A DNA stretch of 64,000 nucleotides from Micavibrio sp. (GTDB lineage: Bacteria; Pseudomonadota; Alphaproteobacteria; Micavibrionales; UBA2020): NCBI GenBank assembly GCA_028283745.1, contig JAPWJZ010000006.1:1-64000 (forward strand). The letters are read 5' to 3'. Shown here piece after piece: positions 1-6,830 of this stretch. The position numbers and the translations under genes are program-made. Within the stretch, counting starts at the first letter, position 1. Each line of letters begins with the position of its first letter. The notes beneath the pieces are model-generated. The model was not told the DNA's origin, did no database searches, and was given only the letters and a program-made list of their open reading frames with translations.

Positions 1-1
1 A

Positions 2-373
2 GACCCCGCAACCCGCGCGTATCTTCTACATTTGTATGCGGGAAAGTGCCAGGTTTGCGACGCGACATTCTCCCAACGGAATGGAGAGCCCTTCTTTATA
101 GCGACACATATCATTGAACGAAAAAAGGCGAGATATTTGGATAATGTAGCTAACAGCTTGTGCCTTTGCCCTGAGCACTTTGCTAAATGGCGGCATGGCT
201 CTGTGGAAAGCCCTAATATTATGGATGAAATAAAGAACGGTACTCTAAGTATCCCCGTTACCATGTGCGGAGAAGATGTCTTTATAAAATACAAAGAAAA
301 GCACCTTGCCGACCTGCAAGAGTTGATAAACTCTTTTAAAGAGGTTTTAGAAATTGCGGGATCGCAACGCTAA
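2..373 (+). CDS. C-terminal part of an HNH-like zinc-binding protein (5' end outside window)
   Basis: The frame is open from the first bases of the window (…RAYLLHLYAGKCQVC), so this is the tail of a longer protein whose start lies to the left; a TTG at 32 is possible but less likely as a start. The visible part has a CQVC pair near the start, an ATHI segment, then NSLCLCPEH, an arrangement like the Cys/His zinc-binding frame of HNH-type domains found at the ends of large restriction or defence proteins. Catalytic histidines cannot be assigned safely. It converges on the AbiE-like pair that follows. The AT-rich base use differs from the chromosome to the right and fits a mobile element. The product name is an inference. 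Confidence 0.55.
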   Translation, partial: DPATRAYLLHLYAGKCQVCDATFSQRNGEPFFIATHIIERKKARYLDNVANSLCLCPEHFAKWRHGSVESPNIMDEIKNGTLSIPVTMCGEDVFIKYKEKHLADLQELINSFKEVLEIAGSQR

Positions 374-457
374 CTATTGCTCCAAATTAATCCAATCCGA
401 GGATGATGATTTAGCTGATCTTCCGAACTGAGCGTCAGTCACTTAAAAATAAGATTT

Positions 458-1402
458 TTATAGAAACCGTTTCAATTCCTCAAACCTTGCCCGCACCTCC
501 TTCCATGACGGATACGCGCCATAGCAAAGCAGCTTGCACTGCGCTTCGTATTCTTTCTCTATGGTCGCGGCAAGCGTGGCAGATGGGAAAAGGGCTTCGC
601 TTTTGGCAAAGCTCATCCCTTCGGGGAAAAAGTAGCTTTTGGCGAAGTGTTCGCGGCTGATACGGTCATAGTCCTCTTTGATTTCCGCGTAGTCGGGCGA
701 TGCCAGCATAGCCGTCACCTCCGGCCTTTGGGAAAGCTGGTAAAGGTCATAATAGTGCCGCGCATAAGAGCCAAGCGGCTGGCCTTTGGATTTCATCAGT
801 TCGATTTTGCTGTGGATGGCAAACAGCTTTTCGACGAAAGTTCGCCGGAAATGCAACAGGCGCATGGGAAAGATGCTTTCATCTTCCGCGCCCAATGATA
901 CGCCCGTTTCTTGCAAAAATTGCGCGAGGTATGAGCGCAATTCACGGATTTCCGTGGGCTGGCGTCCGCTTGCCGTTCCCGCTTCCAGCAAAACGCGGTT
1001 GGCGACCTCGCCCGCGCCACCGAAAATCTGGCGGTATTCAAAACGGTCGTTTCTGCCGAAACCCCCAATGGTTTGGCTTTCGTCGGGAAGATGCGCCAAT
1101 GCCGGATGCTCGGCGACAATATCGCGCAAGCCCTTCAGTTCCTTGTCCAACGGTCTGCCGGATAAATCCGTGGCGTAGAAAATATCAATGTCTTCGGAGA
1201 AACGATTGATAAGATTCCAGCCTTTTGACAGGCTTGTACCGCCTTTGAAAATTACTTTGTCGCCAAGCGCAGAAACCAAGCGCAAGGCTTCGGTGACGTA
1301 GTAATCTTTCTCGATGATGGCGGCGCGAAGCCCGACATTTTTGAAATGCCGTTCCGCTTGCAAAATTGCTTGCTCAAAATCTGGATGTTCAAATATCTTC
1401 AT
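458..1402 (-). CDS. AbiEii/AbiGii-family nucleotidyltransferase toxin
   Basis: A 314-residue protein with the nucleotidyltransferase signature FKGGTSLSKGW around residues 52-62, followed by RFSEDIDIF, which supplies the paired acidic metal-binding residues of the DNA polymerase beta fold. This is the pattern of AbiEii/AbiGii toxins of type IV toxin-antitoxin and abortive phage infection systems; family members such as MenT act on tRNA. Its ATG overlaps the stop of the upstream antitoxin gene by four bases (1399-1402), so the two are translationally coupled. It lies in the integrated element and probably stabilises it or protects against phage. Family assignment is strong; the exact target is unknown. 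Confidence 0.85.
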   Translation of the reverse strand: MKIFEHPDFEQAILQAERHFKNVGLRAAIIEKDYYVTEALRLVSALGDKVIFKGGTSLSKGWNLINRFSEDIDIFYATDLSGRPLDKELKGLRDIVAEHPALAHLPDESQTIGGFGRNDRFEYRQIFGGAGEVANRVLLEAGTASGRQPTEIRELRSYLAQFLQETGVSLGAEDESIFPMRLLHFRRTFVEKLFAIHSKIELMKSKGQPLGSYARHYYDLYQLSQRPEVTAMLASPDYAEIKEDYDRISREHFAKSYFFPEGMSFAKSEALFPSATLAATIEKEYEAQCKLLCYGAYPSWKEVRARFEELKRFL

Positions 1403-2121
1403 TTTTTCTTTGCATACCAGTTATGCGCGGTCGAAAGCCCTGCGAATTGTCCGAAGCCGTAGCGCGAAAGCGGATTGAGTGAATCGCGCAACTTGGCAAG
1501 CATAGCAGGTTTTTTGCCCATTTCTTCCCCCAATGCACCCAGAATGGCGCGGGAGCGCGGCGGCTCGGAAATGGCGATTTTCAAAAGACGTTCAAAGCGG
1601 CCTTTCTCCTTTAAAAGAGCAATGGCTTTGTTGGCTGTTTCTTCCGGCGACATTTCGCTTGTCTTCCCTGCGTTCCGCAAGAAGTCCAGCCACGCGGCTT
1701 CTTCGTCCGTCAGCTTGTTCCAATGCGCGGGTCTGCGCGTGTGAATGATGGTATCCGCTCCAACTAACTTGCGCGGCAAACTGCCCGCACTGGTGGCGAT
1801 TTCTTTTTGCTTGGGCATTTGTGTTGTAAAGCCAAGCAAGTTCGCGGCGGAAATGCCGGAAGGAAAAGCGCGGCCTTTCGGCAAGAGCTTTTGAAGCGCG
1901 GCAGGGCTTGCCATACTTTTGCCAAACGATGTTTGACGCGAGCGATAGTAAATCCCCTTGCTCAATCTCTGCAATTTCCCCGCCCGCGCAAGGCGCGACA
2001 AAGTCTGCGCGATTGCGGCGGGCGGAAAGCCCTCAAAATCTTCAAACCTCCACAACCTCTCGCCGCCGTGTTCGATACGGCGCGAAATGTTTCTTGTCGT
2101 CTGCCTCGTTTCGGTCTGCAT
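1399..2121 (-). CDS. AbiEi-like antitoxin (DUF6088 type)
   Basis: A 240-residue protein with an N-terminal winged-helix-like region (about residues 10-55, ISRRIEHGGERLWRFEDF…LSRLARAGKLQRLSKGIYY), typical of the AbiEi/DUF6088 antitoxins paired with AbiEii toxins. These antitoxins usually counteract the toxin through the C-terminal domain and repress their own promoter with the N-terminal one. The start is supported by a purine-rich site (AGAGGAA) six bases before the ATG. It is first in a two-gene operon and overlaps the toxin gene by ATGA. A TTGACA hexamer and an inverted TTGTCA…TGACACAA pair lie upstream at 2163-2196. Confidence 0.8.
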   Translation of the reverse strand: MQTETRQTTRNISRRIEHGGERLWRFEDFEGFPPAAIAQTLSRLARAGKLQRLSKGIYYRSRQTSFGKSMASPAALQKLLPKGRAFPSGISAANLLGFTTQMPKQKEIATSAGSLPRKLVGADTIIHTRRPAHWNKLTDEEAAWLDFLRNAGKTSEMSPEETANKAIALLKEKGRFERLLKIAISEPPRSRAILGALGEEMGKKPAMLAKLRDSLNPLSRYGFGQFAGLSTAHNWYAKKK

Positions 2122-2570
2122 AGCCAGTTCCTCTATCTTCAGGATGGCTTTTTATGGGATATTTGTCAAGTTTTTTAGCGATAAAACATGACACAATACT
2201 ATATAACACATTGATTTATATTGTTTTACTAGAATTTCATCTACCTCTCCGGTGCTGTAGTCGGCCTCAAGGTCACAGGCGATACGGCCTTATGCCGTTC
2301 ATCTCCCTTCCGGCGACGATGGGTAAAACCCTTGAACGCGGTTTTTTATCCGCATCTTCTCGTTTTCTTTTTTAGCTGAAATTTCCCTCCGGTCATCTTG
2401 ACCGTCCACACGTTCTTTCACTCTGCATCCTTGCAGAGGCTCGCCTTTGACGGACGCAAGCCCTAAAGGGCTTCTCCACTTCGTTACATCAAGTGCGTCC
2501 AGCCGAACGCCCTGCCCTGTCTGCCTCATCAAGCCCGCGATGGTCGCGGTCGAAAAGACAGGAGCAGAAA
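2122..2570. other. 449-base intergenic region with a repeated palindromic element
   Basis: No convincing gene is seen. The AbiE-side end is AT-rich and holds the promoter region of the antitoxin gene. At 2281-2303 is a palindrome-containing block (ACGGC…GCCGT) that recurs almost exactly at 4871-4892 in the same orientation. The rest is GC-richer than the flanking AT-rich part and leads into the ribosome binding site of the small gene at 2571. Confidence 0.5.
2281..2303 (+). repeat. Copy 1 of a 22-23 bp direct repeat containing ACGGC-n-GCCGT
   Basis: GATACGGCCTTATGCCGTTC and three further bases recur at 4871-4892 with one indel and one substitution. Both copies lie upstream of rightward element genes, so a shared regulatory role is possible. 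Confidence 0.6.
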
Positions 2571-2768
2571 ATGTTTATCATCACGAAAGAAGAACTCGAA
2601 CACACGAGCGTCGCGCAACTCAAGGCTCTATACCACAGCATATTCGCCGACCTCGCCAATCGAGTCCTCTCCGCGCTCGACTGTCCGCTGACAATGGTTA
2701 CACTTGAAAATATCCGTGCCGTCTTACGGCGGAAACAAGGGCTCAAGCACCCAGCTCCGCGTTTCTGA
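2571..2768 (+). CDS. Small conserved-looking element protein, 65 aa
   Basis: The frame is longer upstream, but the ATG at 2571 is preceded by AGGAGCAG at a good distance and begins a plausible protein, MFIITKEELEHTSVAQL. The product is a mostly helical 65-residue acidic/basic mixed polypeptide with no membrane segment and no cysteine pairs. Short proteins opening with MF-[IL]-[LI]-[ST]-x-EEL are, as far as I recall, common in alphaproteobacterial integrative elements near ArdC-like genes; that is memory, not a search. It ends 17 bases before the convergent DUF6527 gene. Function unknown. Confidence 0.6.
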   Translation: MFIITKEELEHTSVAQLKALYHSIFADLANRVLSALDCPLTMVTLENIRAVLRRKQGLKHPAPRF

Positions 2769-2784
2769 CGCGGCGCATATCAGC

Positions 2785-3186
2785 TCAATCAAAAAGGCTC
2801 TTCCACCACGCCCATACTTTTTGAACATAACTGGTATTATTACTGCCATACATGGAATCGTAATAGACTTGCCGCCGTTGCCCCTCACGCTTCTGCCCAG
2901 CTGCGATTTTTTCTTTAGACCACGGCTCAGCCCACAAGACTTCCCCCCCATGAATCCAGTAATGTGACTGGCATTTTTGTTGCCAGTTTCCAACAGAGGG
3001 ATAAAGTGTTACCCCATCTTTTGTTTCTTCAACACGCCACTCTGTCACCCCTAAAGGGGTTCTAATTTTACTGCCACACCCGCAGGCGCAAAGGTGCATG
3101 GCAATATCAAATTCTTCCGAAACATAAAGAATGCCAGAAGTAAGTTCTTTTGGCATATATTGGACACGCTGTATCTTAATCTCCAT
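2785..3186 (-). CDS. DUF6527 family protein
   Basis: A 133-residue protein with a cysteine/histidine pattern typical of the DUF6527 family: HLCACGCGSKIRTPLG near residue 31 and QKCQSHYWIHGGEVLWA near residue 73, probably one zinc site. Genes of this family are usually last in bacterial operons with a multi-ubiquitin-like protein, an E2-like protein and a ThiF/E1-like enzyme. That fits here, because the gene overlaps the end of a frame whose last 170 residues look like such a ThiF protein. The ATG at 3186 was chosen; TTG 3207 and ATG 3198 are alternatives. The E2-like and ubiquitin-like partners are not present in the window. Confidence 0.7.
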   Translation of the reverse strand: MEIKIQRVQYMPKELTSGILYVSEEFDIAMHLCACGCGSKIRTPLGVTEWRVEETKDGVTLYPSVGNWQQKCQSHYWIHGGEVLWAEPWSKEKIAAGQKREGQRRQVYYDSMYGSNNTSYVQKVWAWWKSLFD

Positions 3187-4483
3187 CAGACACACCATCC
3201 GTGACAATTTTCATGTCTGCAATTTCAAATAGTGCCTGAATAATAGCTGATTCCTCATGATAAAATCCCCTAATTTGTTTGAATTTTACTACAGCCAGAC
3301 AGGCATTAAGGGCATTTAGCTCGCCTATCTGAATGTTCGTCTTGTAAATATTATTAGGGTTTTCTGATAGGGGCGACAAACCCTTCTTCTGAAGTTCATC
3401 TGCGGTTTCTGTGGAATAGTAAACCATCCGCATCATGCCGTTTATCGCTCCGTGCTTTTTATCTAGCCCCATGCCAACGTCAATAAATGGTATCTCCATA
3501 GAAATCAGCAAGCTAAATATTTCTGCCCGTGCATCTCCGTTATCGACGCACACAAATGCAAAAGTTACCCCTTTCAGTTCATCTCCGGCGGACAAATCAA
3601 TGAATTTCTTTTTGATAGAAAGGCCAGAGCGAAAGTTTTCGTATCTTTTCCTATAAACATCTGCTTTTGACTTCCCCAGCTCATCTTCTTGTAGCCAATG
3701 GTCAAGATAAGCTGCATGATCTTCCCTGACTTCCGGCGTGATGCCAAGATCTGCCGAGAGAAAGGCCGCGCCAAGTTCGGCCACCAGCTCTTCCCGCGCA
3801 TAGCCATGATCGCCAAAGCGTTTCGCGTTAAAGCTGCGGTCAAGGCGGCTCTTGTGGCTCGTCCAGTGGCTCAGCTCATGCAACAAAGTTGCGTAATAGC
3901 TTTCTTTGTCTTTGAAGGCTTCAAAGGGCGGCATTTGCACAAGGTCTTTGCTCGGTGCGTAAAAAGCGCTATTCCCGCCGTGGCGAATGTCTGCGCCTGT
4001 ATTGGCAACAAAGCTTTCCACCTGTTCCAAACGCTCGGACAACGGCAGCGGGTTTTCCGGCTGGCCGTAGTAATGGGCGGGCAAGCCCTCTACCTGCTGC
4101 ACGTTAAACACGGCATAGGCTTTCATAAACGGAATCTGTTTTTCGATTTCTTCGCCTTGGTCGCCTGTCTCTGTGCGGGTCAGCTTATTGGCATAAACAA
4201 CAAGGGCACTTTTCTCGCCTTTGCGCACGTTGCCGCCAAGTTCCTGCGCTTGTTTGTAGGTCAACCAGATGGGCGCGGTATAGCCTTTTTCTACGGCCTC
4301 ACCCCAGAGCAACAAAACATTCATGCCCTGATACGGGATGCCGTTATGCCGCAGGGGGCGGCATATTCTCCCTGCTGTATTCTCGGCGCTCCAAGGCTTC
4401 ATCCAAGTACGGACTCCGCGCTCAAGGTCGGCAATAATGCGGTCGGTCACGCGGCTATAAACGTCTTTACGGTCGTTTGTCAT
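3176..4483 (-). CDS. Chimera: ArdC-like antirestriction/zincin protein fused to the C-terminal half of a ThiF/E1-like protein
   Basis: Residues 1 to about 264 match ArdC-type proteins: an N-terminal single-stranded-DNA-binding domain (MTNDRKDVYSRVTDRII…W.KPW) and a zincin domain with HELSH at 202-206 and a downstream glutamate near 236 (EELVAELGAAFL). From about residue 266 (EDELGKSKADVYRKRY) the protein changes character and resembles the back half of ThiF/E1-like enzymes: FVCVDNGDAR at 310-319, IPFIDVGMG at 331-339, TNIQIGELNALNACLAV at 382-398. The GxGGxG nucleotide-binding part of E1 enzymes is absent, so adenylation is not expected. The 3' third is visibly more AT-rich than the 5' part, supporting a recombination joint near 3690. 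Overlaps the DUF6527 gene. Confidence 0.75.
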   Translation of the reverse strand: MTNDRKDVYSRVTDRIIADLERGVRTWMKPWSAENTAGRICRPLRHNGIPYQGMNVLLLWGEAVEKGYTAPIWLTYKQAQELGGNVRKGEKSALVVYANKLTRTETGDQGEEIEKQIPFMKAYAVFNVQQVEGLPAHYYGQPENPLPLSERLEQVESFVANTGADIRHGGNSAFYAPSKDLVQMPPFEAFKDKESYYATLLHELSHWTSHKSRLDRSFNAKRFGDHGYAREELVAELGAAFLSADLGITPEVREDHAAYLDHWLQEDELGKSKADVYRKRYENFRSGLSIKKKFIDLSAGDELKGVTFAFVCVDNGDARAEIFSLLISMEIPFIDVGMGLDKKHGAINGMMRMVYYSTETADELQKKGLSPLSENPNNIYKTNIQIGELNALNACLAVVKFKQIRGFYHEESAIIQALFEIADMKIVTDGVSDGD

Positions 4484-4497
4484 GGCTGTTCCCTCCC

Positions 4498-4725
4498 TTA
4501 CGCTGCTTGTGCCGTTAACATCACATCGACAAAACCCGCCGCGCCGCCTGCCTGACGGATGAGGGATGCCGAGAAAATGTCATGTATAAGAGGCTGTGCA
4601 GATTCCGCCGTGGTCACTTTGAGACGGGTATATTCTTCGCCTGCGATACGGGAGAAAGTCTGGTTCGGCTCTGCGGAGATTTCCAGCATCAGGCCGTTCC
4701 AGTTGATTGTTTGATATTCGGTCAT
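4498..4725 (-). CDS. Small protein upstream of the ArdC-like gene, 75 aa
   Basis: A 75-residue protein (MTEYQTINWNGLMLEI…) with no membrane segment or metal motif. It is 14 bases upstream of the ArdC-like gene on the same strand, so both are probably in one transcript. The N-terminal WNG…EISAEP segment and beta-rich look suggest a small folded domain. A purine-rich stretch (AAGAAGGAAAGC) precedes the ATG. Neighbourhood suggests a mobile-element housekeeping or anti-restriction accessory role; no function is claimed. Confidence 0.6.
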   Translation of the reverse strand: MTEYQTINWNGLMLEISAEPNQTFSRIAGEEYTRLKVTTAESAQPLIHDIFSASLIRQAGGAAGFVDVMLTAQAA

Positions 4726-5131
4726 GTCTTGCTTTCCTTCTTGGGTTATACGGGTTTCGCATGAAACCCGAACGCCAAGCGGCGAGCGCGAATGGGGTGT
4801 GCAGCCGACAAGGGCGGCGCAGGCCGAGGGGTATCACCCATGTTGCACAAGCAAAGCGCGGAAACATGGGGATACGGCCTGTGCCGTTCATCGAAGACCC
4901 TTGCGGCTGTGAGGGGTTTACCCCTCCTCTTCTATTTTTTGATTTTCTTTATCTGCTTCCCGCAAAAGCGGCTGTTACCCGTATGGGCGGAGACGGTTTA
5001 ATCGGCTCCGTGAGCTTGCGAGTAAGACGCGGTGCGCCCTGCTTCAGGGCGAATTTGCTAGATAATATTTATGCTAGAAAGCATTGCTTGCAAAAGCTAT
5101 GCTTTATTTTTGAACTTTGACTCATCAAAAC
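4726..5131. other. 406-base intergenic region between divergent element genes
   Basis: Contains promoters for the leftward ArdC-side operon and the rightward nuclease gene. The second copy of the direct repeat is at 4871-4892. A GC-rich segment (4770-4910) changes to an AT-rich one (5040-5131) next to the nuclease gene. No gene is supported. Confidence 0.5.
4871..4892 (+). repeat. Copy 2 of the GATACGGCCT…GCCGTTCATC direct repeat
   Basis: Nearly identical to 2281-2303 and in the same orientation, also containing the ACGGC…GCCGT inverted arms. The two copies are 2.6 kb apart inside the element. Confidence 0.6.
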
Positions 5132-5794
5132 ATGACAGAAACTATAAATAACTTTTTGCAAAAAATAGATTTGGGTAGTCCTTCAGGGCTACTTATCCTT
5201 ATTGCATTACTTTTTGTGGTTTTCACCTCTGTCGCCCTATTCGTGCAGAACCTGCACAAGGAAACCAAACAGCAACAACACTATTCCAAGGAATGGAAGC
5301 AAGCGCAGAAAAGAAAACAGAAAAAACAGCGCCGAAGAAGAAGACTTCGACCTAAGCACATCATGCTTGGCTGTGCTCTTATTTTTCTATTTTATTCTCA
5401 AGCCCTAAAAAATAACGACAGCCCGACGCCAATATCGTTGGGTACAGTGGAAACTGTTGAAAAACATAATGCCAAAAGTATTGTTTGCACATCTCCGTAT
5501 ATTATTGATGGAGATACATTCTCCTGTGACAATACACGTATCCGGCTATATGGCATTGACGCACCGGAAATGCCGGATCACTGCCGCAAAGGCAGACGCT
5601 GTACATCAGGAAACCCTTTTAAGTCAAAAGGCCACCTTGAATCCCTCACACGCGGCACCGTAACTTGTGCAGCTATAGAGATTGACCACTATGGCCGAAC
5701 AATCGCACGTTGCAAAGCAAAGGGAAAAGATCTTTCCTGTGCTATGGTAGAAGCAGGGCATGCAATAGAACGGTATGGCCGCCTTAACTGCTAA
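5132..5794 (+). CDS. Membrane-anchored thermonuclease (SNase-like) protein
   Basis: A 220-residue protein with two N-terminal hydrophobic segments (about 15-38, GLLILIALLFVVFTSVALFV, and about 70-88, IMLGCALIFLFYSQAL) separated by a strongly basic stretch rich in KRKQKKQRRRRR. The C-terminal domain is a staphylococcal-nuclease fold: VIDGDTF-like IIDGDTFSC, then RIRLYGIDAPE with the catalytic Arg, Asp and Glu, and HYGRTIARC with the later Arg. Four or more cysteines suggest disulfides outside the cytoplasm. ATG 5132 was preferred to TTG 5117. Such nucleases are common on conjugative elements. The basic linker may bind nucleic acid. Confidence 0.8.
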   Translation: MTETINNFLQKIDLGSPSGLLILIALLFVVFTSVALFVQNLHKETKQQQHYSKEWKQAQKRKQKKQRRRRRLRPKHIMLGCALIFLFYSQALKNNDSPTPISLGTVETVEKHNAKSIVCTSPYIIDGDTFSCDNTRIRLYGIDAPEMPDHCRKGRRCTSGNPFKSKGHLESLTRGTVTCAAIEIDHYGRTIARCKAKGKDLSCAMVEAGHAIERYGRLNC

Positions 5795-5857
5795 AAGTAT
5801 AATTACAATTCACATATGGTTTTTGGGAAAATTAGACAACTAAAAAAAGGAGTTTTT

Positions 5858-6025
5858 ATGGGGGAATGGTCTGAAGCTATACAAGATGGCGTTATTTGCT
5901 CTAAGTGTTTTCTTCCGGTAATCACAGAGGAAGGCATCCCTTTCGGTACCCCTGTCATTTGTGAGCAATGTAGAGGCAACAAAGACACAAGCACTATTGG
6001 GTCAGATTGGCTTCCACCACGCTAA
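5858..6025 (+). CDS. 55-aa zinc-ribbon miniprotein
   Basis: The longer frame begins at 5816, but ATG 5858 has a very strong AAAAAAGGAG site six bases upstream. The product has two CxxC pairs, CSKC at about residues 14-17 and CEQC at about 34-37, separated by 16 residues, which is the usual geometry of a small zinc ribbon. The N-terminal half is acidic. It follows the nuclease by 63 bases on the same strand. Function unknown; zinc binding is inferred from the cysteines only. Confidence 0.6.
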   Translation: MGEWSEAIQDGVICSKCFLPVITEEGIPFGTPVICEQCRGNKDTSTIGSDWLPPR

Positions 6026-6050
6026 AACACGCAAATTTTATAAAATATAT

Positions 6051-6701
6051 TTAGATACGTATAATTTCGTTACCACGTAAAAAACCCTGACAGGAAAGCA
6101 TGACTTTCAAATAATAATTTGAAACCTCACATCGCTCGTGCCAATTGCATGCATCTTCTATTCGCATAGTTTTCTCAGATGAAGCATATTTATTGCCTCG
6201 CCGTACAAACCCAAAAGCCCCAGCTTGAGACACCTTCTTCGTAAAAAGTTTTATAGCGTCTTCAATTTCAACCTCAAAGATACCAGCGACCTCTCCCTCT
6301 TGCAGTTTGAAATCTGCAAGGGGTTTATCACTCCTTGCAAGAAAGACGTGACAAAACTCGCGATTGATATAGTTCTCTCGTATGGCAATATTGCGAAACA
6401 TACCTATCGAGCGGCGATTTTCGACGGGGATATCGATTCCCAGTTCTTCCCTCAGCTCACGAAAACCATCCGCAGGACTTTCGCCAGCCTTTAAATGTCC
6501 ACTAGAAGAAGCGTCAAAACTCCCAGGATCAATTCGGTTACGCGCCCCACGCAATTGGAACAAAACTGTTTCCTTTTGAGGATTGACAATCCAACAGGCG
6601 AAAGTTTGATGCCAAAGACCTTTTTTATGCACGTCATCTATGGAAGCACTCGCGGGTTCCAACGGATTAAAAAGTTCATCAAAAATATCCAGATTTTCCA
6701 T
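6051..6701 (-). CDS. Nudix hydrolase (isopentenyl-diphosphate-isomerase-like subfamily)
   Basis: A 216-residue protein with a Nudix box at about residues 68-89: GHLKAGE…RELREELGI. The spacing between the first Glu and the Arg is six residues instead of the canonical seven, a variant seen in the larger Nudix proteins with N-terminal IDI-like beta strands. The segment GLWHQTFACWI at about 28-38 fits that group. It probably hydrolyses a nucleotide- or isoprenoid-linked diphosphate; the substrate cannot be told from sequence. It sits between the zinc-ribbon gene (convergent) and the integrase on the same strand as the integrase, as cargo of the element. Confidence 0.8.
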   Translation of the reverse strand: MENLDIFDELFNPLEPASASIDDVHKKGLWHQTFACWIVNPQKETVLFQLRGARNRIDPGSFDASSSGHLKAGESPADGFRELREELGIDIPVENRRSIGMFRNIAIRENYINREFCHVFLARSDKPLADFKLQEGEVAGIFEVEIEDAIKLFTKKVSQAGAFGFVRRGNKYASSEKTMRIEDACNWHERCEVSNYYLKVMLSCQGFLRGNEIIRI

Positions 6702-6830
6702 TAAACTTATCCTCTTTCTCGTTCAATCCGGCACGAAACAAAGCCGAAACCGTATTTTAAATCCCTTATTATTTCCTTCCCACCTTCGTGGGTTTCCAAG
6801 AGGGGCTAAACCCCTTTTCTGGATTTGTCT

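Noticed and set aside
4..13. CCCCGCAACC near the left edge, matching the tRNA-fMet 3' end
   Set aside because: It is on the opposite strand to the tRNA and lies in a coding frame, so it is an inverted chance match, not an att direct repeat.
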